Below, piece by piece: positions 9,585 through 18,606 of a stretch of DNA of 64,000 nucleotides (positions are counted from its first letter, which is position 1; each line of letters begins with the position of its first letter). Where the stretch lies: NCBI RefSeq assembly GCF_900112195.1, contig NZ_FOKR01000005.1, positions 62,001-126,000 on the forward strand, written 5' to 3'. This stretch comes from Butyrivibrio sp. YAB3001 (GTDB lineage Bacteria; Bacillota; Clostridia; Lachnospirales; Lachnospiraceae). The translations under genes were made by a program, and so were the position numbers. A model generated the notes under the pieces. It was not told the origin of the DNA and ran no database searches. It saw only the letters and a program-made list of their open reading frames with translations.

Positions 9585-10394
9585 TTATCCTCTTGTTAAT
9601 TTAACTCGTATTTTAGTTGATATGTACTCCATTATCAAAATCAGTATTATAAGTCCGGCAAGGATAGCTCCCGCTTCATTCCAGCGATAAGCATTCATTG
9701 CAAAGATAAGCGGAGCACCAAATCCTCCTGCTCCAACCATTCCAAGGATTGTAGCATCACGAAGATTGATATCAAATCTATAGATAGCTGTCGAAGCAAA
9801 GTTTGGCATAAGCTGCGGCAAAATACCAAACCTTATCTTTTCCCAGGTATTGCAGCCAAGCGCATCCAAAGATTCAAGTACATGAGTGTCAAGATCCTCG
9901 ATCGCCTCGATATACATCTTACTTATCATTCCCACAGAACATACACCCATAGTAAGAAGTCCTGCAAATGCTCCCGGTCCGGTAACTCTTATAAACATAA
10001 GTCCATAAACAAAAGCTGGTATTGTACGAACAGCCATGATCAGGATTCTTCCCAAAAATGCAATTGGCTTTGGTGTTAAATTTGACGCTGATATAAAAGC
10101 CAAAGGAACAGAGATTATAGCTCCAACAATTGTTCCTAAAAATGCAATGCAGACTGTTTCAAGCATCAGATATGGAACACCTGATTTTGTAAGGTTAAAA
10201 AGAAATTTAAGGTCAGGTGTAAAAATTCCTTTTAACACATTGAGAGCAATCTGTCCACCACCATTTGTTGCACCGCTTGTTTCTACTGCGCTTGCGCTCC
10301 AGATTAAAAGAGCCACAACTATTATCGCAAGTACCATGTTATACACCCAGTTCTTGGGGCGTTTTTCATAAGCTTCTTCAATTCTCTTATTCAT
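9585..10394 (-). CDS. phnE: Phosphonate-type ABC transporter permease (second PhnE)
   Basis: A polytopic membrane permease of the BPD_transp_1 superfamily in the PhnE subfamily, with about six hydrophobic segments. The cytoplasmic coupling-loop signature is EAIEDLDTHVLESLDALGCNTWEKIRFGILPQ, and the C-terminal pattern RDATILGMVGAGGFGAPL is diagnostic of PhnE. I chose the ATG at 10394 (MNKRIEE), since GGGGGATTTGTG stands seven bases before it. A TTG at 10412 is possible but lacks support. It lies within one operon between the other permease gene and the phosphatase gene. The two PhnE proteins probably form a heterodimeric channel. Confidence 0.93.
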   Translation of the reverse strand: MNKRIEEAYEKRPKNWVYNMVLAIIVVALLIWSASAVETSGATNGGGQIALNVLKGIFTPDLKFLFNLTKSGVPYLMLETVCIAFLGTIVGAIISVPLAFISASNLTPKPIAFLGRILIMAVRTIPAFVYGLMFIRVTGPGAFAGLLTMGVCSVGMISKMYIEAIEDLDTHVLESLDALGCNTWEKIRFGILPQLMPNFASTAIYRFDINLRDATILGMVGAGGFGAPLIFAMNAYRWNEAGAILAGLIILILIMEYISTKIRVKLTRG

Positions 10395-10408
10395 CACAAA
10401 TCCCCCTG

Positions 10409-11230
10409 TCAAACCAGTTTTTTACGGAAATATCTGCTTATTGATTCAATAATGAATACAGTAATAAACAGAGCAATAAGTATCATTCCAACTGCAGGAT
10501 AATCACGCCATCCTATTCTTTCGTTAAGAATAAGACCGATACCACCTGCACCTACATATCCCAAAACAGCAGCATATCTAACATTTCCTTCAAAGTTGAA
10601 AAGGCAGTTTGAAAGGAAAAATGGAAGTACCTGAGGTATTATTGATGAAATGAATGCTCTTGACTTAGTTGCTCCCATGGCTTCCATCGCTTCAAATGCA
10701 CCCATATCTACAGTCTCAATCTCCTCATATGTAAGCTTACCAATATATGCAAAAGAAAAAACTGCAATCGCAATTGTTCCCGCAAGTGTTCCAAGACCGA
10801 ATATAAGTGTAGCAACAAGCGCTGTAACAATGGTTGGCAATGTTCTGATAAGACTGAACAAAAATCTTACTACTGTAACAACAACCTTGTTAGGGCAGAC
10901 ATTTGTGCTTGCAAGCATTGCAAAAGGCACAGATAATAAAGATCCTATAAGTGAGCCCAAAAGAGACATCTTTATGGTATCAAAAAGTGGTTTCCATACT
11001 GCGCTTAAATATTCTGTCTTTGGTGGAAACATCTGTCCCAGGATTACAAAGAACTGACCAATACGTGTAACAAGGATGTTCATATCAAATCCGGTTATCT
11101 TAACAGACAACACGCACATGAATATTATGACTATTGCTGCGATTGGTGCCCTTGAAGCCTTCTTCTCAACGCTTTTTCCATTATCCAGGGTATATACTTT
11201 AGGTTTAAATATTTTGTCATACAAACTCAT
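10409..11230 (-). CDS. phnE: Phosphonate-type ABC transporter permease (first PhnE)
   Basis: The first of two PhnE-like permeases, about 273 residues, with an N-terminal cytoplasmic stretch and about six membrane segments. The EAA-like loop (EEIETVDMGAFEAMEAMGATKSRAFISSIIPQ) and the C-terminal RYAAVLGYVGAGGIGLIL pattern match PhnE. The ATG at 11230 (MSLYDKIF) is favoured, with GGGGTGA six bases upstream. A GTG at 11239 would overlap the phnC stop by four bases (GTGA). Tight coupling to phnC and to the second permease indicates one transport complex. Confidence 0.93.
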   Translation of the reverse strand: MSLYDKIFKPKVYTLDNGKSVEKKASRAPIAAIVIIFMCVLSVKITGFDMNILVTRIGQFFVILGQMFPPKTEYLSAVWKPLFDTIKMSLLGSLIGSLLSVPFAMLASTNVCPNKVVVTVVRFLFSLIRTLPTIVTALVATLIFGLGTLAGTIAIAVFSFAYIGKLTYEEIETVDMGAFEAMEAMGATKSRAFISSIIPQVLPFFLSNCLFNFEGNVRYAAVLGYVGAGGIGLILNERIGWRDYPAVGMILIALFITVFIIESISRYFRKKLV

Positions 11231-11235
11231 ATTTA

Positions 11236-12009
11236 TCACCCCGCTTCTTCCTTAACGTTTCCTTCACTATCAACCTGTCCCTTGTATATAAGTGAAAGAA
11301 TCTCACCGTTAACTTCGCTCGAAGGTCCGTCATAAACAATCTCACCTTCTCTGATTCCGATAACTCTTGTTGCATATTTAAGAGCTAGATCAACATGATG
11401 GATATTGATAAGGACTGAGATCTTCATATCTTCATTGATTCTCTTAAAGTCATCCATAACCTGTTTTGCAGTAACAGGATCAAGCGCTGCAACAGGTTCA
11501 TCTGCAAGTATGATATGAGGATTCTGAGCAAGTGTTCTTGCAAGAGCAACTCTCTGCTGCTGACCACCTGATAACTGATCTGCTCTTACAAAGGCCTTAT
11601 CAAGAATACCAACTTTATCGAGGCACTCTAGTGCCTTCATCTTTTCTTCCCTGGTATATATGCCAAATGTTGATCTAAACCATGGCATGTCAGGAACAAA
11701 TGCAGTCAGAACATTTTTGATAACAGTTGTTCTTGTTATCAGATTGAAAGACTGGAAAATCATACCGATATTTCTTCTGAATTTTCTAAGCTGTTTTCCA
11801 GACAGACTCATGACATCAACACCATCCACGTTGAGAGTTCCGCTAGTAACATCGTGCATTCTGTTTATGGTACGAATCAGTGTGGATTTGCCAGCGCCTG
11901 AAAGTCCGATAATTGCAACGAACTCCCCTTGTTCAATCGAAAGATTTATATGCTTTAATCCTTCAAAGCCATTGGGGTACTTTTTTCCTACGTCTTCAAA
12001 CTTGATCAT
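11236..12009 (-). CDS. phnC: Phosphonate-type ABC transporter ATP-binding protein
   Basis: The 257-residue ATPase subunit that powers uptake on the cytoplasmic side. Walker A (GLSGAGKST), the Q-loop (IFQSFNLITRTTV), the signature LSGGQQQRVALARTL, Walker B (IILADEPVAALDP) and the switch His (NIHHVDLAL) are all intact. The QSFNLI...V.KNVL segment and overall length match PhnC rather than other small-molecule importers. The start ATG has GGAGAAGAAAG directly upstream. It is the second gene of the operon, after the binding protein. Confidence 0.95.
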   Translation of the reverse strand: MIKFEDVGKKYPNGFEGLKHINLSIEQGEFVAIIGLSGAGKSTLIRTINRMHDVTSGTLNVDGVDVMSLSGKQLRKFRRNIGMIFQSFNLITRTTVIKNVLTAFVPDMPWFRSTFGIYTREEKMKALECLDKVGILDKAFVRADQLSGGQQQRVALARTLAQNPHIILADEPVAALDPVTAKQVMDDFKRINEDMKISVLINIHHVDLALKYATRVIGIREGEIVYDGPSSEVNGEILSLIYKGQVDSEGNVKEEAG

Positions 12010-12114
12010 CTTTCTTCTCCTTAATATAAAAATCGGCTTTTAAAAATAGGGAAGACATTATAAAAATATCTTCCCCATAAAAATACTATATTATCTCAAT
12101 AATCACCAATAAAA

Positions 12115-13227
12115 TTACTGCATTGACATAATAAGTTCCTGAGCAGCTCTCTCAGAATCATAGTCCTCAGACTTAGCTTCAACATATCCGTTGTGGCTGT
12201 AGATAGAAATTACTTCCTTACCAGCCTCTGTGTTTCCAATGTTGATAAATGCCTGTGTAAGTGCAGCCTTAAGATTCTCATCCATGATAGGTGATGTCTT
12301 GCTTACGCTGATAGTGTCATTGTAAATACCATCTGTTACACCGATAACGTTTGTCTCATCCCAGATGCTTGCTTCTCTGCCGTACTCAGAATTCCACTTT
12401 TCTTCCTGGTCACGTCTTGCATCAGCATATGTTACAAGTACGTCAACCTGTCCTGAAGCAAGTCTTGCAAATGCTGTACCATAGTTATCTGAAAGTGATG
12501 TATGAGCAAGGTCTGTGAGGTGCTTGTCATACTTGTTCTGAAGCCAGAGTGAAGGATATACATATCCTGCAGGTGATGAAGAACTCATAACGCTCCAGTT
12601 AAGACCGTTTAAATCATCCCATGTAAGCTCTTCGCCATTGTTTACCTTATCTGCTACTGCCTGACCTGCTTCTGAAGGACCTGCAATAATAAGTGCACGA
12701 TAGAATGTAACCTGTGTATCTACAGGACCTGTAGGCTTCTGATCGTTCCAAGTCTTAGCATCATCGCTCTCGATTGAAAGACCGTTTCTTGTTGCTGTAA
12801 GGATTACATCACATCCGTCATCATAAAGAACATATGTTGAACCAGGAATAAGTCCGATATCGATTGTACCAGCTGAAAGTCCTTCTCCAACTGCCTCAAA
12901 GCTTGTTCCAACTGTGATATCAACCTCACCAACCTCATAACCAAGGCCAGCAAGTTCTGTTGTAAGAAGCTCTTTAAGTGGTTCAGTTGCTGTAACGATC
13001 TCATCTGGTTCACGTGAAGGAACAAAACCAATTGTAAGCTTATCAAGCTTAACTGTCTCTGCAGGTGCCTCAGCGTTTTCTGTAGTCTCTGCAGTTTCTG
13101 TTGTAGCAACTGATGCGTCCTGTGTAGAAGCTTCTGTGCTAGTTTCTGTTGATGCATTGCTTCCGCATCCTGCAAGCATTGCCATTGTGGAAATACCTGC
13201 GATCATCATTGCGAAAAATCTCTTCAT
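12115..13227 (-). CDS. phnD: Phosphate/phosphonate-binding lipoprotein PhnD
   Basis: The substrate-binding component of the transporter, tethered outside the membrane. A lipoprotein signal peptide ends in the lipobox MLAGC (Cys21), followed by a low-complexity Ser/Thr/Glu/Ala linker (about 24-58) and a PhnD-type periplasmic-binding fold. Recognisable stretches are IGFVPSREPDEI, DIGLIPGSTYVLY and the SSSSPAGYVYPSLWL ligand loop. At 370 residues it fits the family with an extended linker. It opens the operon. The upstream region contains a strong promoter and a terminator-like hairpin, suggesting control by attenuation. Whether the ligand is a phosphonate, phosphite or an organophosphate cannot be told. 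Confidence 0.94.
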   Translation of the reverse strand: MKRFFAMMIAGISTMAMLAGCGSNASTETSTEASTQDASVATTETAETTENAEAPAETVKLDKLTIGFVPSREPDEIVTATEPLKELLTTELAGLGYEVGEVDITVGTSFEAVGEGLSAGTIDIGLIPGSTYVLYDDGCDVILTATRNGLSIESDDAKTWNDQKPTGPVDTQVTFYRALIIAGPSEAGQAVADKVNNGEELTWDDLNGLNWSVMSSSSPAGYVYPSLWLQNKYDKHLTDLAHTSLSDNYGTAFARLASGQVDVLVTYADARRDQEEKWNSEYGREASIWDETNVIGVTDGIYNDTISVSKTSPIMDENLKAALTQAFINIGNTEAGKEVISIYSHNGYVEAKSEDYDSERAAQELIMSMQ

Positions 13228-13279
13228 AATTTCCTCCTGCCAAAATTGGCTTTTACATAAAGATTAAAACCAAGCAAAA

Positions 13280-13304
13280 AGCTCACGTGAATTACACATG
13301 AGCT
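13280..13304 (-). terminator. Attenuator-like intrinsic terminator in the phnD leader
   Basis: On the minus strand a 10-bp stem (13304-13295 with 13289-13280, one G-U pair, 5-nt loop) is followed at once by TTTTTGC. It lies 50 bp before the phnD start and about 15 bp after the predicted transcription start. This is too near the gene to be only the terminator of the upstream rpe operon. Confidence 0.65.
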
Positions 13305-13325
13305 TCTCACTTATTTCACGACGCA

Positions 13326-13354
13326 AGTATAAGTTATTACTTCCGTTTTGTCAA
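13326..13354 (-). promoter_or_regulatory. Predicted sigma-A promoter of the phn operon
   Basis: Reverse strand: TTGACA (13354-13349), a 17-bp spacer, then TATACT (13331-13326). The expected start is near 13319, giving a 92-nt leader. The match to the consensus is close. The promoter lies in the gap after rpe. Confidence 0.75.
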
Positions 13355-13413
13355 TTAAAAAAAATCAAGAGATGCAGCATAAAATACATCAAGAAATACA
13401 ATTCAAATATTCC

Positions 13414-14061
13414 TTAAAATTTTTCCAAAAAGCCTTTTACATTCTCAGTAAGGTTTCCCTTAAACACACCAGAGCCAGAAACTATGACATTAGCGCCAGC
13501 TTCCAGAATCTCACTGACATTTTCTATGTATATTCCACCATCAACTTCAATGTCAGTGCCAAGATTTCTTTCATTCAAAAATGTCCTGAGCTTTCTGACA
13601 CGGCCAACACTTTCAGGTATGAATTTCTGACCGCCAAATCCAGGTTCAACTGTCATGATAAGAATCATTTCAACTTTATCAAGATATGGCAAAAGAGTTT
13701 CAACTTCTGTACCGGGCTTTATTGATATTCCGGCTTTTTTCCCATGAGAATGGATTCTGTCTATCACTTCCTGCGCATTATCTGTGGCCTCAAGGTGAAA
13801 TGTTATCATATCCGCGCCTGACTCCACAAAATCGTCGATGTACCTGACAGGGTCCTTTATCATAAGGTGCACATCAAAAACTTTTTTGGTAACTTTTCTT
13901 ATACTCTTAATAACCGGCATACCATAGGAAATGGATGGCACAAATATGCCATCCATTACATCTATATGAATATACTCAGCTCCCGCTTCATCAATTTCTC
14001 TTATCTGCTCTCCTAAAATGGCGAAATCAGCAGAAAGAATTGAAGGACTTAAAATATTCAT
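13414..14061 (-). CDS. rpe: Ribulose-phosphate 3-epimerase
   Basis: Interconverts ribulose 5-phosphate and xylulose 5-phosphate in the pentose phosphate pathway. The 215-residue TIM barrel shows SPSILSADF at the start, HIDVMDGIFVPSISYG, VHLMIKDP, MTVEPGFGGQKF and IEVDGGI, which include the metal and catalytic Asp/His residues and the phosphate-binding loop. Its start overlaps the last base of the transketolase subunit gene, so the three genes are translated as one unit. Together they turn pentose phosphates into glycolytic intermediates. Confidence 0.97.
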   Translation of the reverse strand: MNILSPSILSADFAILGEQIREIDEAGAEYIHIDVMDGIFVPSISYGMPVIKSIRKVTKKVFDVHLMIKDPVRYIDDFVESGADMITFHLEATDNAQEVIDRIHSHGKKAGISIKPGTEVETLLPYLDKVEMILIMTVEPGFGGQKFIPESVGRVRKLRTFLNERNLGTDIEVDGGIYIENVSEILEAGANVIVSGSGVFKGNLTENVKGFLEKF

Positions 14062-15002
14062 TATTTCAAAAATTCCTTTACTGATGCATAAACACCATCA
14101 CCATCAAGACCATACTTCTTAACAAGTGCAGCAGCTGATCCTGACTCACCAAATCTATCCTGCATACCGATCTTCTTAACAACTGTTGGGCATTCCTCTG
14201 AAAGAACGTCACAAACAGCGCTTCCAAGACCACCGATTACAGAATGCTCTTCAACTGTTACAACTTTGCCTGTCTTCTTAGCTGTTGCAACTACAAGCTC
14301 TCTGTCGATAGGCTTGATTGTGCAGATGTTAACAACTTCTGCGCTGATTCCGTCTGCAGCAAGCTTCTCTGCAGCTTCAAGAGCAGCACCAACACCGATA
14401 CCTGTTGCAATGATACTTACATCTGTACCTTCTCTGAGAAGTGTTCCCTTGCCAAGCTCAAACTTGTAATCAGGTCTGTCATTAACTACAGGGCAAGCTG
14501 CACGTCCAAAACGGATGTAAACAGGGCCTTCATGCTCTGCTGCAGCTCTTACGCAAGCTCTTGCCTCGATGTCATCTGCAGGGCACATAACAACCATTCC
14601 AGGGATTGTGCGCATAAGAGCAAGATCTTCGTTACACTGGTGGCTGGCACCATCTTCACCTACAGTGATACCTGCATGTGTTCCACCAATCTTAACGTTA
14701 AGATGTGGATATCCGATAGAGTTACGAACCTGCTCGAAAGCACGTCCTGTTGCAAACATAGCAAATGTGCTTACAAAAGGAATCTTACCAGTTGTAGCAA
14801 GACCTGCTGCGATACCCATCATGTTACATTCAGCAATACCGCAATCGATGTGACGATCAGGGAATTCCTTCTTAAACCAACCTGTTCTTGTTGCTGCTGC
14901 AAGGTCTGCATCAAGTACAACTACCTTGTCATTAACCTTTGCAAGCTCTATAAGTTCTTTACCATAACTATCTCTGGTAGCAATTTTCTTTACTTCGCTC
15001 AT
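14061..15002 (-). CDS. Transketolase, C-terminal (pyrimidine-binding) subunit
   Basis: One half of a split transketolase. The ~313-residue protein has the Pyr domain (CNMMGIAAGLATTGKIPFVSTFA, with the catalytic Glu in AECNMM) followed by the transketolase C-terminal domain (DVSIIATGIGVGAALEAAEKLAADGI). The ThDP pyrophosphate part is supplied by the next gene upstream. I chose the ATG at 15002 (MSEVKKIATRDSYG) because TTGGAGGTTAGA is five bases upstream. The longer frame would start on the TTG of that ribosome binding site. Split transketolases are common in Clostridia and in pentose operons. Confidence 0.95.
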   Translation of the reverse strand: MSEVKKIATRDSYGKELIELAKVNDKVVVLDADLAAATRTGWFKKEFPDRHIDCGIAECNMMGIAAGLATTGKIPFVSTFAMFATGRAFEQVRNSIGYPHLNVKIGGTHAGITVGEDGASHQCNEDLALMRTIPGMVVMCPADDIEARACVRAAAEHEGPVYIRFGRAACPVVNDRPDYKFELGKGTLLREGTDVSIIATGIGVGAALEAAEKLAADGISAEVVNICTIKPIDRELVVATAKKTGKVVTVEEHSVIGGLGSAVCDVLSEECPTVVKKIGMQDRFGESGSAAALVKKYGLDGDGVYASVKEFLK

Positions 15003-15071
15003 TCTAACCTCCAAATATTTTCATTGAATTTCCTAACGGAAATTCATCTGATCGATGCCAAACAATCCGTG

Positions 15072-15902
15072 TCAGGCAAGTGCCTCACCAATCTTGTTAA
15101 GATCATCCATAGCCTTTGCGTATTCTTCATCGTTAGGTGCTACACCATGCCATGAAACCTGGCCTTCCATGAAGGAAACGCCCTTACCCTTTAAGCTGTG
15201 TGCAATGATTGCTGTAGGCTGTCCCTTTGTCTCTCTAGCTTCCTTAAATGCAGCTCTGAGAGCATCAAAATCATGAGCATCAACGTTAATTACGTGGAAG
15301 TTGAATGCTTCAAACTTCTTATCGATAGGATAAGGTGAGCAAACCTGATCAATAGGTCCGTCAATCTGAAGTCCGTTGTTATCAACAATAACAACAAGGT
15401 TATCAAGCTTACGGAATCCTGCAAACATAGCAGCCTCCCAAACCTGTCCTTCTTCAATCTCACCGTCACCAAGGAGTGTATATGTTCTGTAATCTTTATT
15501 ATCAAGCTTTGCAGAAAGAGCCATACCACAAGCAACTGAGATTCCCTGTCCAAGAGATCCGCTGCTCATGTCAAGACCTGGAAGATACTGCATACTTGGA
15601 TGTCCCTGAAGTCTTGAACCAAGTTTACGAAGTGTTGTAAGCTCCTCAACAGGGAAATATCCCTTCTGAGCCATAACTGAGTAAAGACCCGGTGCAGTAT
15701 GTCCCTTAGAAAGAACAAAACGATCACGATCAGGATTCTTAGGATCCTTAGGATCTACATTCATCTCCTCAAAATATAAGTATGTGTAGATATCTGCTGC
15801 TGACAGTGATCCGCCCGGGTGTCCGGCACCTGCTGCGTGAACCGCTGTAACAATGCCCTTGCGGACTTCGTTTGCAATCTTCTGCAATTCTTTGTTTGTC
15901 AT
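15072..15902 (-). CDS. Transketolase, N-terminal (thiamine diphosphate-binding) subunit
   Basis: A 276-residue protein holding the ThDP/Mg binding half of transketolase. It shows GHPGGSLSAADIYTYLYF, KGHTAPGLY, the GDGEIEEGQVWEAAMFA diphosphate motif ending in VDNNGLQIDGPI, and HDFDALRAAF. It pairs with the downstream C-terminal subunit to transfer two-carbon units between sugar phosphates. The 256-bp region upstream to araD holds the ribosome binding site (TGGAGGAATT) but no gene, and I see no convincing terminator or promoter consensus in it. Confidence 0.95.
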   Translation of the reverse strand: MTNKELQKIANEVRKGIVTAVHAAGAGHPGGSLSAADIYTYLYFEEMNVDPKDPKNPDRDRFVLSKGHTAPGLYSVMAQKGYFPVEELTTLRKLGSRLQGHPSMQYLPGLDMSSGSLGQGISVACGMALSAKLDNKDYRTYTLLGDGEIEEGQVWEAAMFAGFRKLDNLVVIVDNNGLQIDGPIDQVCSPYPIDKKFEAFNFHVINVDAHDFDALRAAFKEARETKGQPTAIIAHSLKGKGVSFMEGQVSWHGVAPNDEEYAKAMDDLNKIGEALA

Positions 15903-16158
15903 AATTCCTCCACTTCTTTTGCCAATGTTATGCTATATGTGAAATCATCAATTGAAGTATATCCACTATGCAAGTCATATTTCACAAATTCACCGCAATA
16001 CAATGGAAACTTTTAATTTATCCATTTATATATACCGTTCAGCACAAAAGTTTCATTCTGCTAACCGATATACCATCATGATAATGCATATAAAATGTAA
16101 CATAACTAAAATCTATCGTCTATCGCATATTTTGCCTAAGTCTTACTATTTTATGCTA

Positions 16159-16854
16159 TTACTTTTGTCCATAATATGCATTAGCGCCGTGTTTACGATA
16201 GTAGTGCTTATCCTGTAATTCCTGTGGTGCAGGCTGAACTCTTGGATTGATAACTTCACATCTGTAAGCCATCTTTGCAACTTCTTCTGTAACTACTGCG
16301 TTGTGTACTGCTTCATGCGCATCTTTTCCCCATGAAAAAACGCCGTGATTCTTGCAAAGAACTGCCGGAACAGCTACAGGATCTTTGCCCATACGCTCAA
16401 ATTCGTTAACGATAAGATGTCCGGTATTTTCTTCGTATGCATCCTCTATCTCGTCCTTTGTAAGGCATCTTACGCAGGGAATATCGCCATAGAAATAATC
16501 TGCGTGAGTTGTTCCATAGCAAGGAATGCTTCTTCCTGCCTGTGCCCAGCTGGTTGCATAGGATGAATGTGTATGAACTACACCGCCTACCTCTTTGAAA
16601 GCCTTATAGATTTCCACGTGAGTCGGAGTATCTGATGAAGGATTAAGCTTTCCCTCAACCTTATTTCCGTTAAGATCCATGACAACCATGTCATCAGGAG
16701 TCATAGTCTCATAATCAACACCACTTGGCTTAATTACAAAAAGGCCGCTCTCTCTGTCAATCGCGCTGACATTTCCCCATGTAAAGGTTACAAGACCATA
16801 CTTGGGTAAAAGAATATTTGCTTCATATACTTTTTTCTTTAATTCTTCTAACAT
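16159..16854 (-). CDS. araD: L-ribulose-5-phosphate 4-epimerase
   Basis: Converts L-ribulose 5-phosphate to D-xylulose 5-phosphate in arabinose catabolism. The class II aldolase fold shows [40 protein letters not shown] and the zinc ligands in [14 protein letters not shown]. The [14 protein letters not shown] stretch separates AraD from fuculose aldolases. The ATG at 16854 (MLEELKKKV) is preceded by AGGGGAAGAAAA. The open frame continues to 16926, but that extension overlaps the kinase stop region and lacks family similarity. The product is about 231 residues, the normal AraD length. It directly follows the kinase gene. Confidence 0.95.
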   Translation of the reverse strand: MLEELKKKVYEANILLPKYGLVTFTWGNVSAIDRESGLFVIKPSGVDYETMTPDDMVVMDLNGNKVEGKLNPSSDTPTHVEIYKAFKEVGGVVHTHSSYATSWAQAGRSIPCYGTTHADYFYGDIPCVRCLTKDEIEDAYEENTGHLIVNEFERMGKDPVAVPAVLCKNHGVFSWGKDAHEAVHNAVVTEEVAKMAYRCEVINPRVQPAPQELQDKHYYRKHGANAYYGQK

Positions 16855-16926
16855 TTTTCTTCCCCTTTTTGTCATATCAAAAGCTTTCCTGAGACCATAT
16901 GAGCCCAGGAAAGCCATTTTTATCAA

Positions 16927-18522
16927 TTATTTAAGTGAATCCACTGCAGCTCTTTCAATTGCAAGACCTGCGTTGTAATCCTTCATAAACTCATCGAAGC
17001 CTTCTGCATCCTCTTTTAAAGGCTCAAAAGTCTCTACCTTACCGGAAACAAATACCTTCTCGTTAAGGAACTTCTCAAGTGTCTCACCCTCTGACTTCTG
17101 AAGCATGAAACCTGCAAGAATTGCCTGTCCCCAAGGGCCGCCTTCTCCTGCTGTCTCCATGAGCTTTATAGGTGTGTTGAGGGCTGCTGCCATTACTCTG
17201 TCACCAACACCGCGAATCTTGAAGAATCCGCCCTGTCCAAAGAAGAAGTCTGCCTTTACGTTCTCTTCTTTCATAAGGATATCATTACCTGCCTTAAGTG
17301 CTCCAAGTGCTGTGTAAAGATGTGTTCTCATGAAGTTTGAAAGATTAAACTTATCATCAGGTCTTCTTACGAACAAAGGTCTTCCTTCGTTGAAGCCTGT
17401 AATGCTCTCGCCCGAGAAATAGTTATAAGCAAGAAGTCCGCCGCAATCAGCATCACCTTCCATTGCTTTGCGATAAAGTGTTCCATAAAGAGTATCATCG
17501 TCGATATCCTGACCGATAGCTCCTGCGAACTCTCTGAAAAGTCCAACCCATGCATTAAGATCAGATGTGCAGTTGTTGCAGTGAACCATGGCAACCTGCT
17601 CTCCGCTAGGTGTTGTAACAAGATCAAGCTCAGGATATGCCTTTGAAAGATCATGCTCAAGAACAACCATTGAGAATACACTTGTTCCTGCTGAGATATT
17701 ACCTGTTCTTACGCCAACTGAGTTTGTAGCAACCATACCTGTTCCTGCATCGCCTTCAGGAGGACAAACAGGGATTCCTGCCTGCAGTGTTCCTGTAGGA
17801 TCAAGTTTTTTTGCACCCTCTTCTGTAAGAGTGCCAGCTGCTGCGCCTGCAGGTAGTGACTTTGGAAGAATTTCACGAAGCTTAAAAGAAAAGCCTTTCT
17901 CTGCGATAAGTTCATCAAACTGTCCAACCATCTTCTCGTTGTAATCACATGTTGCAGAATCAATAGGGAACATTCCTGATGCATCACCTACGCCAAGAAC
18001 CTTCTCACCAGTGAGCTGCCAGTGAATGTAACCTGCAAGTGTTGTAAAGAAATCAACTTTTCCTACATGCTCTTCGCCATTTAACATTGCCTGATATAAA
18101 TGAGCAATGCTCCAACGCTGTGGAATGTGATATCTAAAAAGCTCTGTAAGCTTTTCTGAAGCCTCTTCAGTAATAGTATTTCTCCAGGTACGGAAAGGAA
18201 CAAGAAGCTCTCCTGCCTTATCAAAAGCCATATAGCCATGCATCATAGCTGAAAATCCCATAGCTCCAACCTTTGTAAGCTTCTCGCCATACTGCTTTTC
18301 AACATCCTGTGCAAGCTTTGCATAACAATCCTGAAGTCCGCCCCAGATATCCTCAAGTGTATATGTCCAGATTCCATCATCAAGTCTGTTCTCCCAGGCA
18401 TGTGAACCTGATGCAATCGGATTATACTCATAATCCGTAAGAACAGCCTTTATTCTTGTAGAACCAAACTCGATGCCAAGAAGCGTCTTCCCCTCTGCGA
18501 TTAAACTTTTTACGTCACCCAT
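16927..18522 (-). CDS. FGGY-family carbohydrate kinase, probable L-ribulokinase
   Basis: A 531-residue two-domain sugar kinase. The N-terminal phosphate loop ([15 protein letters not shown]) and conserved regions ([75 protein letters not shown]) place it in the FGGY family. It is not a close AraB of the E. coli type. Position between AraR and araD makes L-ribulose the most likely substrate. Xylulokinase activity is the alternative. A candidate AraR operator lies about 40 bp upstream, and the start has AAAGGAGAGACAAA in front. Confidence 0.82.
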   Translation of the reverse strand: MGDVKSLIAEGKTLLGIEFGSTRIKAVLTDYEYNPIASGSHAWENRLDDGIWTYTLEDIWGGLQDCYAKLAQDVEKQYGEKLTKVGAMGFSAMMHGYMAFDKAGELLVPFRTWRNTITEEASEKLTELFRYHIPQRWSIAHLYQAMLNGEEHVGKVDFFTTLAGYIHWQLTGEKVLGVGDASGMFPIDSATCDYNEKMVGQFDELIAEKGFSFKLREILPKSLPAGAAAGTLTEEGAKKLDPTGTLQAGIPVCPPEGDAGTGMVATNSVGVRTGNISAGTSVFSMVVLEHDLSKAYPELDLVTTPSGEQVAMVHCNNCTSDLNAWVGLFREFAGAIGQDIDDDTLYGTLYRKAMEGDADCGGLLAYNYFSGESITGFNEGRPLFVRRPDDKFNLSNFMRTHLYTALGALKAGNDILMKEENVKADFFFGQGGFFKIRGVGDRVMAAALNTPIKLMETAGEGGPWGQAILAGFMLQKSEGETLEKFLNEKVFVSGKVETFEPLKEDAEGFDEFMKDYNAGLAIERAAVDSLK

Positions 18523-18561
18523 TTTGTCTCTCCTTTATCTGTAAAATTTACTATTGAAACC

Positions 18562-18577
18562 AAGTTGTATATAAAAC
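18562..18577 (-). promoter_or_regulatory. Candidate AraR operator before the kinase gene
   Basis: AAGTTGTATATAAAACT, a near-palindrome sharing the AAGTTGTA core with three copies upstream of araR. It is 40 bp before the kinase start, suited to repression of kinase and araD by AraR. No footprint is known to me. Confidence 0.5.
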
Positions 18578-18606
18578 TACCTGAAATCCTCCATGTGACA
18601 AATCTG

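Noticed and set aside
12804..13175. Minus-strand frame of 123 codons rich in Gln, Leu and His
   Set aside because: Shadow of the low-complexity linker and following part of phnD in another frame.
14244..15155. Long plus-strand open frame of 303 codons
   Set aside because: It is antisense to the well-supported transketolase subunit genes, Cys/Ser-rich as expected for a shadow frame, and has no domain.
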